DNA of 64,000 nt, from NCBI GenBank assembly GCA_011037195.1, contig JAAEAF010000672.1:124001-188000 (forward strand), read 5' to 3'. Shown piece after piece: positions 23,190-34,925 of this stretch. Under the pieces are notes generated by a model that saw nothing but the letters and a program-made list of their open reading frames with translations, was not told the DNA's origin and searched no databases. The DNA is from Triatoma infestans (Eukaryota; Arthropoda; Insecta; Hemiptera; Reduviidae). Made by a program: the position numbers and the translations under genes. Every line of letters begins with the position of its first letter. The first letter of the stretch is position 1.

Positions 23190-24182
23190 AAATTTTTAGA
23201 TACCCCAATTAAAAAAAAATCTGGTATGAAACACTCACACAACTTTCTCTCACTCCAGTTCTCAAAATTATAATTGACAAATTTTACAGTTATATACCAA
23301 ATTTAATGAAATTCGTCAAAAACTGAAAAAACTGTTCAGTAAAAGCGTACTTCCGGTTTACTAATTTTCTTGAAACTTGGAATTTTGGCCATCTTTTTAT
23401 TTCTAATTAATTTTGTTTGGATGATAGAATTGTATAATCAACTATGACAGCACTTTAGATGAAAACCTAACCCCACCCCTCCTCCAAAAGTGCTCTTAAA
23501 TGAATTTTCACAGAGAAATGTTATAAATAAAAGTCGTAGATCTTTGTATGTTTAGTTTATATATGAAGTTTCAAGAAATTCGGCGGAGCCATTTTTCAGA
23601 AAATCGCAAAAAAGTGCAAAAATCATTTAGTAAAGTGTTAAAACAAACGCACTTCCGGTTATCCGATTTTTTCAAACAAACATATTCAATTCTAATTAAC
23701 ATAATTTAGATGATAGAATTGTTTAATAAACTAAAATAGCACTTTAGATGAAAACCTAACCCCACCCCTCCCCCATAACAGCCCTTAAATGAATTTTCCC
23801 AGAGAAACGTTTCAAATAAAAGTTGTAGCTCTTTGTATGTGTAGTTGATATCCAAGTTTAGAAAATCGTCGGAGCCATTTTTGAGGAAACGCAAAAAAGT
23901 AAAAAAAAACCAACTAGTAAAGTGGTACTTCCGGTTGAGGAATTTTGACAGATGACCACTGTCAGATGCGATGGGATACCTAAACGGAAATCAAGTTTCT
24001 ACGGTTTTTCGTTTTTAAGCTATGCTGTTCACAGTCAACACACACACACAGACCATTTGCTAAAAACCACTTTTTTGGACTCATGGGGACCTCAAAACGG
24101 ATATTTCCGGTGAAAACTCGATATCGAAAATTTGACACGATCACAATACTTCCTCTTACCTAGGAGTAAGAGAAAGTAATAT
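23190..24182 (+). repeat. Family X repeat, full-length copy with internal 280-300 bp monomers
   Basis: Begins near ATCTGGTATGAAACACTCAC and ends with the hairpin CTCTTACCTAGGAGTAAGAG. Inside it three monomers follow each other, each carrying the same string of blocks: a CTTCCGGTT box (23347, 23652, 23929), CCTAACCCCACCCCTCC, AAATGAATTTTC, and a GGAGCCATTTTT block. The spacing of the CTTCCGG boxes is about 305 and 277. No conserved protein is present; the open frames differ between monomers. Confidence 0.85.
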
Positions 24183-24915
24183 AAGCCCACCCTTCCTCCA
24201 AAAGTGCCCTTAAATGAATTTTCCCAGAGAAATGTTTTAAATAAAAGTTGTAGATCTTCTTATGTTTAGTTTAAGTAGGAAGTTTCAAGGAAATCGTTTG
24301 AGCTATTTTTGAGAAAATTGCGAAAAAGTGAAAAAATCATTTAGTAAAGTGCGCTTCCGGTTATGCAATTTTGTTCAAACTCGGAATTTCAACAACATAT
24401 TTAATTCTAATTAACATTATTTAGATGACAGAATTGCCTAATAAACTGAAATAGCAGTTAAGATGAAAACCTCACCCCATCCCTCCCCCAGTAGTGCCCT
24501 TAAATGATTTTCCCGGAGAACTGTTTCCAATAAATTGTAGCAGTTTGTATGTGTAATTGATATACCAAGTTTAAAGAAAATCGTCGGAGCCATTTTTGAG
24601 AAAATAGCAAAAACGTAAAAAAAACAACTAGTAAAGTGGTACTTCCGGTTGAGGAATGACAGATGACCCAGTGTCGGATCCCATGGTGATAACTAAACGG
24701 AATATCAAGTTTGAAGTTTCTACTATTTTTAGTTTTGATCTATCTGTTCACATACATATATATATATACACACACACACACACAGATCATTTGCTAAAAA
24801 CCACTTTTTTGGACTCAGATGACCTCAAAACGGATATTTCCGGTGAAAACTCAGTATCGAAAATTTGACACGATTACAATAGTTCCTCTTACTTGCAGTA
24901 AGAGAAAGTAATAAA
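24183..24915 (+). repeat. Family X repeat, second tandem copy
   Basis: Joined head-to-tail to the preceding copy at the hairpin. Two monomers (CTTCCGG at 24353 and 24644), an ACACAC tract at 24768-24783, and a terminal hairpin near 24874-24908. It includes the uninterrupted TAATGTTAATTAG-equivalent site (near 24405-24420, reversed) that the gypsy element used as its target in the 4.9-kb copy. Confidence 0.85.
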
Positions 24916-25019
24916 TAAATAATGCTGCCTTCAAAAAATGTTCTTCAAAATGAATCAGAATGTTCTTCATAAAAAGGAATCTTTAAAGATATCTTAGGTC
25001 GTGGATATGGGGCAGTGTT

Positions 25020-25120
25020 TATCGAGACGTCATCATGATGGTGAACGTGTTCCATGACTACAAAATGATGCAGGCTATTATGGAGGTAATAGAATCTTTT
25101 CATCATTATCCATAGCAATA
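25020..25120 (+). repeat. Fragment of hammerhead-like family 1
   Basis: GATGGTGAACGTGTTCC followed by ATGACTACAAAATGATGCAGG matches, with gaps, the flank of the family 1 ribozyme-like arm at 34808-34855. The core itself is too eroded to score. Confidence 0.55.
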
Positions 25121-26042
25121 AAACAATAAACAAAGTATAAACCAAAACCAAAACATAACAATAAATGTCTCCATAATCTGAGTTTGATCTGTAAATCCTA
25201 ACGCATCCAATCGCACAGTTATATGGGAAACCTCTAAAACTGCCTGTCTTCTTTATTGTTATAAAAGGAGTTTCGCAATCGTCAAATTTTCGAAATTGAA
25301 TTTTCACTCGATTCAATTGTTTTGAAATCCCAACAGTACAAAACTATATTTCTGCCTTCGTATATATTTGTGCGAACTTTATTTAAAAAAAAAAAATAAC
25401 AATTGCATAAAGATCAGATTCCACGAAAACGGTTCCCAAAATTTTCCTTAGACATCATATACATGCCACTCATACACTCACAACAAAATATGGGACAACA
25501 TAACTCTGTAATTTGTAAGCTTTATAAACTACAGCTTTATTTGTATATTTATGTTTTGTAACTATTAGAAATGTTATTTACAATACTTTGATCACAAAAA
25601 CTTCTAACTTTCTACAGAATCAAAAATGAAAACACTAGAAATTCATTTAGTGTGGCTTTCTGGTTTTGAAAGGACATCGTAAGCATTTGTTTTTAATTCC
25701 ACATTATTTTTAATTACTTTGTTCGCTTAAATTAAATGGTCATTTAACTTAACAAACAAGGTCATTTTTTTTGAGGATGCCGCCAGAGCAGCGCTCTTGC
25801 GGAAGAAGGACTTAGCGAGTGATATTTGGCGGAACGCTTAGGTCTCACTTCTACGCAATCAGTTTCTTACAGTTACACAGCTCAGGGATTACTTATTCTA
25901 AGCCGTGAAAGTATTCGAAGCCGATTGCGAGAACCAAGTCTGCTGGCTAGGAGACCAGCATCAGGGCTAATATATGTTTGTATCGTGTAAGCAGGTAGAG
26001 TAATCTTCTATTTAAAGATAAGCGCGATATGGTCTGTATTCT
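25121..26042. other. Spacer with a small family X tail
   Basis: AT-rich. A short family X end (TGACGATTGCGAAACTCC reversed) lies at about 25255-25320. 25770-26040 is richer in GC and may be a further LINE fragment, but no domain can be recognised. Confidence 0.4.
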
Positions 26043-27292
26043 TCAGACGGTCCAATTCGTGTGTTGAGAAGGCAGGGAAAGCGCTTTATTTAATAAGATT
26101 TGGGGGACAATCTCTTCTGAGCGATTCCAACACAGTCGGCCACCAGACATTATCAAAGGCCCCAGCAATGTCCAGGAATACTGTGAGACGTATGTGTTCC
26201 CACTGCCACGTACCAATTCATGCCTTTTCGATATCGCATCTGTCGTCGATCTTCCCGATACAAAAGCATACTGGCTGGGGCTAAAACTGATAAAGCTTCT
26301 TAATCTCATTATGATCAGTTTCTCCAGTAGTTTCCCAAAAACAGGTAGGAGTTGTATCAATCAATACGACTTTGCATCATCTATGGGCTTGTTCCCACCT
26401 TTATGTAATACTTTTACAAGCCCTGTTTTCCATTGACTAGGAAAGTATCCCCAGTCTCAGGCAACCATTGAAAAGGTCAAGCAGATACTGGCTTAGAACG
26501 TCCTCATTTTTTCGGACAATTTCTCCATTTATCATATCATTCCTGAAGCCTTTTTATTCTTGATTTTGCCAATAATAAACTTTACATCATATATATCAAA
26601 TTCAGTTACGGATTCAGCCAGAGCGGATGACTCATAGGCTGCTTCGCGATGACTTTTTTGCAACAACGTGTCATCCAGAGGGTCATCTTCGGGTAAGAGT
26701 ACTTTCAATAAGTGCTCAGTTGACTCCCGCCAGGGCCCAGCACCCGCAACCACGTCTGCATCTAGACTAACTGGTATCAGGTCAGTTCTTATTAGCTTGC
26801 ATCTTGTAAACAATTCCCCAAGGATCTCTATTGCCTTCTGTTTCCACAAATTCCCGCCAACTTAAAGTCTTGGCCTGGAACACCATCTTTTTGTATCGCC
26901 TTCTGGCACCCCGATACTCATCTATATATCTCTGACGGGATTCATCATTTTGCTCACCAGCATAAACTGAACGCCATTTGCCGCAGTTAACAGCACACAA
27001 GTACAATGACTGGTGCTGTACTAAGGGAGACGCAATAGAATGATGTCCGGATTGCACACCGCGCAGCAGTCCATATCCATACATCGCAGGAAGCATGAAC
27101 GATATGATCCTGCAAGCCCAGACCCTTAACGCTCGCTTTGAATGTATAGGGTTCCTGGATTAATGCAACATCAATTCCTTTTGAATAGATGATATTTTGC
27201 GCCTCGGCCATTCTTTTAGTTGAGCATTGCGCATTTAGCTGCAACACTTTCAGGTCACTGTCCGCAAAATTACGGGCTTCTTCCATAATCAA
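26043..27292 (-). mobile_element. R1-like LINE fragment, copy A
   Basis: Minus-strand frames show an endonuclease N-terminus (LKVLQLNAQCSTKRMAEAQN and GIDVALIQEPYTF, 27292-27110). A jump follows to the linker (KWRSVYAGEQNDESRQRYID, WREFVETEGNRDPWGIVYK), then the RT approach (EFDIYDVKFIIGKIKNKKAS) and RT (LLPVFGKLLEKLIIMRLRSF, SPSQYAFVSGRSTTDAI). The catalytic endonuclease end, palm A onward and the 3' UTR are absent or broken. It resembles R1, a group often found in rDNA, but no rDNA is visible here. Confidence 0.85.
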
Positions 27293-27345
27293 GGCTAGCC
27301 ATTTACTGATCTAAAACATTCAGGTACGCTGGGCATTTCAGACTC

Positions 27346-28260
27346 TTAACAGTGTGACTGTGCGGCTTTCGGAACACAGGAACGGGCCCACCTCCGAGCC
27401 CTGCAAACAACCTTTGGTTCTGGCCTTGAAATCTCACCGGCTTGAGTCACTAGCACCGCCACCCTTTGGGTAAGGTAGCTTTGAATCAGTTTCAGAAGAT
27501 TTGGTGGACAATCTCTTCTTCTGAGCGATTCCAACACAGTCGGCCACCAGACATTATCAAAGGCCCCAGCAATGTCCAGGAATACTGTGAGTACGTATGT
27601 GTGCCCACTGCCACGCATCAATTCAAGCATTTTCGATATCGCATCTGTCGTCGATCTTCCCGATACAAAAGCATACTGGCTGGGACTGAAACTGATAAAG
27701 CTTTTTAATCTAATTATGATCAGTTTCTCCCAAAAACAAATAGGAGTTGTATCAATCGATACGACTTTACATTTTCTATGGGCTTGTTCCCACCTTTATA
27801 CAATACTTTTACAACCCCTGTTTTCCATTGACTGGGAAAGTATCCCAGTCTCAGACATCCATTGAAAAGGTCAAGCGGATACTGGCTTAGAACGTCCTCA
27901 TTCTTCCGGACAATTTCTCCATTTATCATATCCATTCCTGGAGGCTTTTTATTCTTGATTTCGCCAATAACAAACTTTACGTCATATATATCAAATTCAC
28001 TTACGGATTCAGCCAGAGCGGGAGACTCATAGGCTGCTTCGCGATGACTTTTTTGCAACAAAGTGTCATCCAGAGGGTCATCCTCGGGTACGAGTACTTT
28101 CAATAAGTGCTCAGTTGACTCCCACCAGGCCCAGCACACGCAACCACGTCTGTATTTAGACTAACTGGTATCAGGTCAGTTCTTATCTTATTAGCTTGCA
28201 CTTTGTAAACAATTCCCTAAGGATCTCTATTGCCTTCTGTTTCCACAAACTATTCCCAGC
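27346..28260 (-). mobile_element. R1-like LINE fragment, copy B (duplicate of part of copy A)
   Basis: The same RT region as copy A (EFDIYDVKFVIGEIKNKKPP, NEDVLSQYPLDLFNGCLRLG, SPSQYAFVSGRSTTDAISKM) with a better-preserved palm A (VLTVFLDIAGAFDNVWWPTV). The nucleotide sequence of 26095-26830 and 27500-28240 is alike over about 750 bp with scattered differences, including the same approach to SLDADVV-like sequence. The two copies face the same way, about 1.4 kb apart. Confidence 0.85.
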
Positions 28261-28264
28261 GTGT

Positions 28265-28480
28265 CGAGCGCCCAATAGGGTTATTAAGATTCTGCAAGCT
28301 GCTGTGATCGGTAATGATCGTAAATGAATAACCTCAGTGACCGAATACTTTCTTTTAGCGGAAGTCAAGGTCCTGCTAGCGTACGCAGTTACGCATTTCA
28401 CGTTCACCAATCACTTGTGCTACCAATCCTGTACTAATTCGTCGGTCTGCAGTACAAAAGGGTACTCGAATTGGGAGCTC
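28265..28480 (-). pseudogene. Gypsy RNase H fragment
   Basis: Minus-strand translation contains FEYPFVLQTDE and, after a stop, AYASRTLTSAKRKYSVTE, the two conserved ends of a gypsy RNase H (TDAS box and the ASR-L...YS-TE box). The middle is deleted. It could belong to the gypsy relic that begins at 31 kb. Confidence 0.7.
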
Positions 28481-28484
28481 GATA

Positions 28485-29220
28485 GCAAAGAATGTTGCAA
28501 GCTAGCGATAATGATGTCTTCTTGTGTCACATAAAATAAAAAAAACGAAGGAGAGAGAGGGAGAGAATGAATTCATGAGTTCGTAGTCCATGGTAGTAAT
28601 TCAAAAAATATTGAAGTATCATGAAAAATATTTAGCTTAAATCGAGTATTTAAGATACTCAGATAATGAAGATGTCTTCAGTTGTAAAAAAAATATTGAA
28701 AGAATTATAAAATTATTTTTTTTTTTTATGTCTGAATCGTTAACATTGAAAATCATTAAAAATAAATTCATTAAAAAATATTTACAGTTTTATGTTAAAT
28801 TGATGCTTAACATTGAAAAAAGGTGAAAAAAGTTTTAAGTTAAATTAATAGTTTACATTGATAAAAAAAATTGATAGAAAATCATGAACAATAAAATATA
28901 GTTTAAATATTTACAGTTTAAGTTAATTTAAAATTACTCAACATTGAAGATATGGTTAACATATGACGATTTAGATTAACATGATGTTATAAGAAGATAG
29001 TTCTAATTTAAAGTTCAAATATATTATTATTATTATTTTTAAGATTTCTAATTGTTATATTTACATATAAGGCTAATAGTTGTTTTGATAGGTAACACTG
29101 AAAAAGAAGAAAAATTTTTGAAAAAAATACGGATAATTACAATATAAAATTTAATACAATATTCATTTAACATTATTATGACCAATGATTAAAATTAACA
29201 TTTTTTTTTTTTTTTAATCT
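28485..29220. other. AT-rich spacer
   Basis: About 730 bp of A/T-rich sequence with many short T- and A-runs and repeated ACATTGAA motifs. No feature can be supported. Confidence 0.55.
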
Positions 29221-29224
29221 TTTA

Positions 29225-31221
29225 AGTGATTGCGTTTAATTTGCGCAGATCAACCACGTACCTGTACTGTTTGCGTAACTGGGTTATGACGTTTGGATCG
29301 ACTTTTGTCTCATCCGCAGACTTCTTCTTAACCAGAATTACCGGATGAGCCCAGTTACTAGTACTCGGTTCAACTATTCGTCTATCCAGATTATCCTGTA
29401 TGAGAGCTTTTAGTATGGGGGCTTCTGAGTGTGATAATTTGTAAGGTCTACTGTGTACAGGCGGATGATTTTGTGTATCTATGTGGTGTGTTATATCTGT
29501 AAATTTTGTTTTATAGTCTTTATCATGTGGAATGTGTCATAAAATGGAGAGAATGTTTCAACAATTTTGTCTGCTTGTTGTGGAGAGAGATGAGTAAGTT
29601 TTTGGCGTAATTGTTGTTGAAAGGCTTGTAATTGTGTTTTTTCTTTGTGCGTAAGTTGTTGAATGGAATTTATGGTATGTTTGTGTGATGAATTTAGTAT
29701 CTCCGGGTTGTAATGAATGTGTGCGATTGGAAAATGTTTGGTGATGGAGATCTCATGGTGTGTGGTGTTTATTAGTGTAATTGCACAAGCATTATTCTGT
29801 ACGCTTGTCAGTGTGTGTGGCATGTAGAGCCCTGTGGAAAGACTGTCATGTTGTGTTAACATTATGGAACCGTCTGGAATTTTTGTGTGAAGAGTGTATG
29901 TATTGACTATGTGTGTGTGCGTGCCGGAATTATGATTTTATGCCGTGTTGACAATGTTTCAGGTAGTGTTGTGTTTTGAATGGTATTAATTTGTGATGTT
30001 GTGTTGTCTGTTAAGAATGGAATTACTGTTTTATGTATAGTTATGTTCAAGTTTTTAAAATTAATGATTGCTTGAAATTTTGTGAGCAGGTCTCTCCCAA
30101 TGATCATTTCAAATTCATTTTTCAGTTGGGACACTATGAATTTACCCTGAATTTTTGTGTTTTTGTCTATTGATAAATGAACTTGGGGATAATCTGATTC
30201 GTAATCGATTTCAGGATTATACCAGATTTTTCGGGCCTCGATTTGACATGACTGGCATCTATGAGGGAATGCGAAGCGCCTGTGTCGATTAACGCTTTAA
30301 CTTTTTTGTTTTTAATTTGAAGAGTAATTAATAAATTATTAGAATCGTGGAGTGCCGGGATCAGTACAGTGGTAGCCGTTTGAGAAAACGGCTGAGCGCC
30401 TAGTCGTTTTTTGAATTAAACCAGCATGCCTTTGCTGTGTGCCCACGCTTTTCATATATCTGACATGTTGGTGGAATCCAGCGGTTTGAATTATTGCCAC
30501 TATAATTGTTATTCTTATTGCTAGTATTATTATTGTTATTATTATTATTATTATTATTATTAAAACTTTGTTTTTTGAAATAAGGCCTACTTTGCTTAAA
30601 ACGATAGTTCGACTGTATAAGAGGCCTTTTGCCAAAATTAGTGCGCGTTTTATTTCGATTTTTGTTCGAGGTAGAAATATGTTTAATGCGATCAGAGAAC
30701 GCTTCAAGAGTTTCATTCGGACTGATGTAGGCTGGTTATTTGTTGTAAAAGACAATGGGCGTTTTTTCTTTTTTAAATCTGTTAATCAGATTTTCTATTG
30801 CCTTCTGATAGGTTAAAGAGACATTACTATTCGCGCATTGATTTTTAAAAGTATCAAAATAAATCTTTGCGGGACCAGTCAATTTTAAAATAAAAATTTC
30901 TAATTTGTCCGCATCAGACCATCCCGACAGGACACTATAATTATTGAGTTGGTCGATGAAGCTGGAAATGTCGCTATTGTGCGAACCGTCGAATATAGGT
31001 AAATTATTTATCATTTGGAGATTCCTAATATTCACAGGATTTGCCGTATTAAACTTATTTAAAAGGTACGCGATCGCCTCATCGGCTGTCTTTTGCTGAC
31101 CATCAATCGTATAAGTTGCCATTTTCTTAATTTTTGAAAAGTGTTCTTTCAACACTAATAAATTACCGCCTATTGGGAGATTATGTTGTTTTAATATGTT
31201 GATGATATCGGCTCTTTTCAT
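29225..31221 (-). mobile_element. Gypsy-type LTR element relic 2: gag, protease, start of RT
   Basis: Minus strand, in order: gag (31221-30736), a spacer rich in Asn codons (ATT/ATA-type repeat near 30536-30565), a knuckle remnant with GHTAKACW near 30435-30415, then protease with ALIDTGASHSLIDASHV at about 30300-30250. Next is the pre-RT region with KLSHSEAPILKALIQ and the RT start RYVVDLRKLNAI near 29265-29230. The copy is cut off there by an AT-rich tract. Several frameshifts are present. Confidence 0.87.
30736..31221 (-). pseudogene. Gag of gypsy relic 2 (161 codons open)
   Basis: Starts MKRADIINILKQHNLPIGGN, a SAP-like helix pair. It then has a capsid-type region (FDGSHNSDISSFIDQLNNYS, LTGPAKIYFDTFKNQCANSN) of the retrotransposon gag fold. 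The frame ends at a stop near 30739, after which a shifted frame continues into the zinc-knuckle region. It would form the particle that packages element RNA. Confidence 0.8.
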
Positions 31222-31349
31222 AAACGAAAAAAGTCGATAAAGTGTAGAAGAATTAATTGTAAAAATAAATATAGAAATAAATGTATTAAATATTAAAAAT
31301 TAAATGCCAAAATATAATAAAATTGAAAAAATGACTTACTTTTAAGAAG

Positions 31350-31880
31350 CTGAAGCGGGATTCGAAAAGCGCTGCCACCAATATAATGGAGTTGTTGAGG
31401 AGAGAAATTGGGTTTGATTGAATAAACGAGATTTGAAGACACTGTTATAATGTAGCTATAAGTTTACACAAACTGCACTGGACTTTATAATGAAACTGAG
31501 AGAATAAAAGGTGCGAGTAGAGATATGACACGATGCGATGTATGGTTGAATCTGATAGATATCTCTAGATAGATTCCCACTGGCTTATATACACAGGTTC
31601 TCCCACTCTAGCCTGCTTAAATCAGAGAGTACCAGAGAGGGCCTGTCTTGTCTCTCTTGCTATTACATAGCCATTAATATCTTTGGTGAAACAGGGTGAG
31701 GCTTTTGCCTGATCGGTTATGCATCTCCCACATCAATTCTATGCGAGATTCTCATTGGTCGATCAGGTATTCTTTCCGCTAGTGTTCTTTGAACCACCCA
31801 TTTTTATTTCAATGCCTGTGTTTTGTTCATTGCCTGAATACCTGCACGTCCACTCTAAAATCTGACCGATTGGGTAGGAA
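31350..31880 (-). repeat. Likely primer binding site and LTR region of gypsy relic 2
   Basis: On the minus strand TTGGTGGCAGCGCTTTTCG ends the presumed leader at about 31380-31362. Its TGGTGGCAG start is compatible with a tRNA CCA end. The sequence upstream (31384 to about 31880) is a plausible LTR, with ATTGGTCGATCAGG and ACCGATTGGGTAGG boxes, but I cannot fix its outer boundary. Confidence 0.45.
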
Positions 31881-31889
31881 GGAGAATTT

Positions 31890-33975
31890 TTGTCTTGGCT
31901 TGTCAGCAAATGCATATTCACTCGTATTCGAATAAATGATCAACCCAACTTCTTGATTACATCGAGCCCAAGGATAATAGGGCTAGAGAGTAGGTAGAGC
32001 GTTAATTTTCGAGGCTGGTCTCCCAACATACTGCGTGATCACCTCTTGAACCTTATTCGTAAGCCGAATCTGAATCGGAGTGGTATGTTGAGGGTTGCGT
32101 TAAGTTTTAACTTAGGCAGATAATCCGCTGCTAAAAAGGACATACTCGAACCGGTATCAATTAGAGCCAATAAACTGATGTCTCCGGAGCGGAACGCCAA
32201 GTGCCATCTTTGACCACCATTAGCGACTTGGCCAATCAGGGGTTCGTAGACGTACTTTTCGGGAAGGGTTCAGACCCCATTATGTGCTTCCCTCGTGCGT
32301 TTCCCGCATCACAGCCATTATTTGGTTGTCACAGTTCCTACAAAATCTTCGACTTGGAATGAACAATGTTCAAAAAGTGGCTGGTCTCGCGAAGTTCAAC
32401 AGCGTCCAGAGGTATAAGCCCCCTGCCTCCCTGCCGATCGTGAGTTAGTATTCCCTGAATATGTCGTAGGAGTACAGAGGAAAGTACAGGCTCAGCCTCG
32501 ATCCCATAACTTAAGGTACTGCACGCTAATTCCGGTATTAGGGCTCTTTGTCTCGGAGGCGGAGGTCGATAACTCTGCCGCTTTTCCTGCCAGAGTTAAA
32601 ACTCATGTCCTAATTCGAGAAGTTTTAGTATAGTCGAGGCTTCCGTTTTACGAACAAATGGGATGTAATCTGGGTGCCTGTTTCTGAAAATAAATTTTAT
32701 CTGCTTTCTTCACTTGATGGAGGCTCGAGCTTACTCATAAGGGTGCATAAAGCGACTACAAAATCACTGATGGGTTCCTTTTCTCTTGTTCTATCCGGTC
32801 TTGATAGTCCGCAGCAATATATATTCTCCGGAAATCACGCACGAACGCATCCCAGGAACGCCAGTTGGGTCTGTTAAGCCGATACCACTGCAACGGCAAT
32901 CCCCCCCAGTAACCCCGGCAAACATTCCAGTAGTTGATCGCGGAGAAGACAATATGCAATGCAGTTCTCCTCCAGGCGCAGTAAGAATTCGTCCACACTG
33001 AGCTTATTGGAATTATCGTATAAGATACCATTTCCTCATGATCTGCATTGCAGAGAAGGTAGGAAGATAAGGGGAAAGCTCTTTCGTCTCTGGCTTTAAG
33101 GACGCGACTTCAGCCCTCGGATCCGGCCAATCATCACGGAAAAATCTCGAAGCCGGGCGCGTAATTCTTGCACATTGCCTTCCTGACTCAACTTAAATTT
33201 TCGGCAGACGCTCAATAATAACTACCGTTTAAACTCTTAAATCCAACCGGTGTCACTACTTTTCTTAACCGATAATTCTGATTTACCAGCGGTATCCGGA
33301 AGTTCCAACTCAGTATTATCTTCGGACATTATGCCCGGAACAGTGGAAATATTCAGAGAACTTCCTCAACTAGCTTACTTTAACAACTAATAGTTTAATA
33401 AAGTCACCAATTTTTCCCTCTCTTTTATTAAATTCGTTCCGATAATCCAACTATCACTTTTCCGTAACTCATAATTTGTGCACTAATTAATCAAGGTAAA
33501 TTATGTACTCAATGATAAGTAACAATACTAATAAATATTAATGCAATGAATACTATTCAAAAGTTCTCAATTTTTATTCTAATTTTATTTATTCTTTACT
33601 AACATCTACCAAAAAAAAAACAACAGAAATGTCAATAAGGGAAAGGGAAACAAAAAAATTTTCAAGTATTTTTACAGAATTATTCAGATGGGAAATTTAT
33701 TATTACTGAGATTCAGATGGTAACACTGCTCTTGGCTCAGAATAAAGTTAAAGAGAATACTGGTATAAACTTAATATTCAAAATAAATATTACAACTATT
33801 GCAGTTGACGATGTTACTATTTATTATCTAACAATCATGCAATAATAATGAACGTTCAAATTACGCCTAATACTCCGCCAGCCCTCACCGTACGGACATT
33901 GTTACTACTCTCAAACATATCTCTGTCTCTTTCTCACCTACTTTGTTTAATTTAGTGTTTATTATTTAGAGTAGT
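31890..33975 (-). mobile_element. Gypsy-type LTR element relic 3: gag and protease
   Basis: Minus strand: a gag segment with NRPNWRSWDAFVRDFRRIYI (about 32865-32805). A continuation with ESRIKFIFRNRHPDYIPFVR (about 32715-32655) follows. Then a retropepsin with LLALIDTGSSMSFLAADYLP near 32170-32110 and the strand LGLDVIKKLGLIIY near 31985-31940. RT and everything after it are missing, the break being near 31890 where relic 2 begins. The gag is frameshifted. Confidence 0.82.
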
Positions 33976-33980
33976 ATTTT

Positions 33981-33998
33981 GCCCCACGTTGGGCGCCA
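33981..33998 (-). other. Primer binding site of gypsy relic 3 (tRNA-Lys type)
   Basis: The minus strand reads TGGCGCCCAACGTGGGGC, an exact complement of the 3' end expected for insect tRNA-Lys(CTT) including CCA. It lies three bases inside the LTR. Confidence 0.85.
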
Positions 33999-34001
33999 GT
34001 T

Positions 34002-34617
34002 TGTGATGCTGTATTCTGGAGGTGAGGTAGTTAGGTGTGGAAAGGGTTTGGGCGGCCAGGATAGTTGTGAACATTCAATTACCAATTTATTTAACAACTA
34101 AACGAATTCAGTGAATTTAATTCATAAAACAGAAAATTAGGCAATGCTTGCTAATAAGATAATATTTCTGTGCTAAATGACAAAGGTACTAATTAACGTA
34201 ACTTCAGGGCTAATACTAATTTACAACTACAGAACCACACACCCACACTTCACACATAGAGTTTACTTAGTATAATTGTAATATCTTATAATATTTATTT
34301 ATCTTAATAAATTTTATTATCTTACTAGATTAGATCAAAAGTTAGGTAATGAATGTTAGGAGTTAGATTGTCTTTACAAATACAGTCAATTAGTACAACG
34401 GCGTCGTTATTATTTCTAGTTTTTTATTCATTTATAAAGAAAACTGACACAACATACTTTAAAATGATAGTGTGGTGATGTCGGGAGAGGTCGAACACAG
34501 ACAGTTGTACCTAGTCTCTGGTGATGTAGGGTATGCGGTCGTGCGATCAGTGTGGTCCAGCCCACTTCGCAGTGATCATAAATGACCTGGCTTACGGCTG
34601 TATCACATCATCAACGT
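34002..34617 (-). repeat. 5' LTR of gypsy relic 3 (616 bp)
   Basis: Starts TGTGATGCTG and ends GTATCACA on the plus strand, giving the inverted TGTGAT/ATCACA ends of an LTR, next to the primer binding site. No matching 3' LTR is seen in the window. Confidence 0.82.
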
Positions 34618-34740
34618 ATTACGGAAACAATTTTCTTTCAGTATGTTGGGTGCATATTTGATTGTGAATTATGGTACTTATTTGAGGACAGAATTAAGCA
34701 TATTAATCTCATATTAAGCCTATTTAATCACTATACGGAG

Positions 34741-34925
34741 TGTGTAAACTAAATTTGCTCTGTGCAAGTCTGTGTTGTCACACTGTCTGAAAAACGCATC
34801 CTGAAGATGGGCGAACGCCCGAAACCTGTCGATGACTACAAAATGAAGCAGGCTACCACGGAAAATGTCTCTGATGCTTTCCAGCTCTGCGGAACCAACC
34901 ACCACAACAGTCTACATGAACATGT
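34741..34925 (+). repeat. Hammerhead-like family 1, single arm with intact core
   Basis: One arm of the palindrome seen in full at 55083-55420. The ribozyme-like core is CATC (34797-34800), CTGAAGA (34801-34807), a GGGC/GCCC hairpin (34809-34820), GAAACCTGTC (34821-34830), then GATG (34831-34834), which pairs with CATC. The arm ends with GGTTCCGCAGAG-type sequence reversed near 34890-34920. Open frames here are accidental. Confidence 0.8.

Noticed and set aside
24945..25316. 123-codon minus-strand frame
   Set aside because: Overlaps a fragment of hammerhead-like family 1 and a family X tail, both non-coding repeats.
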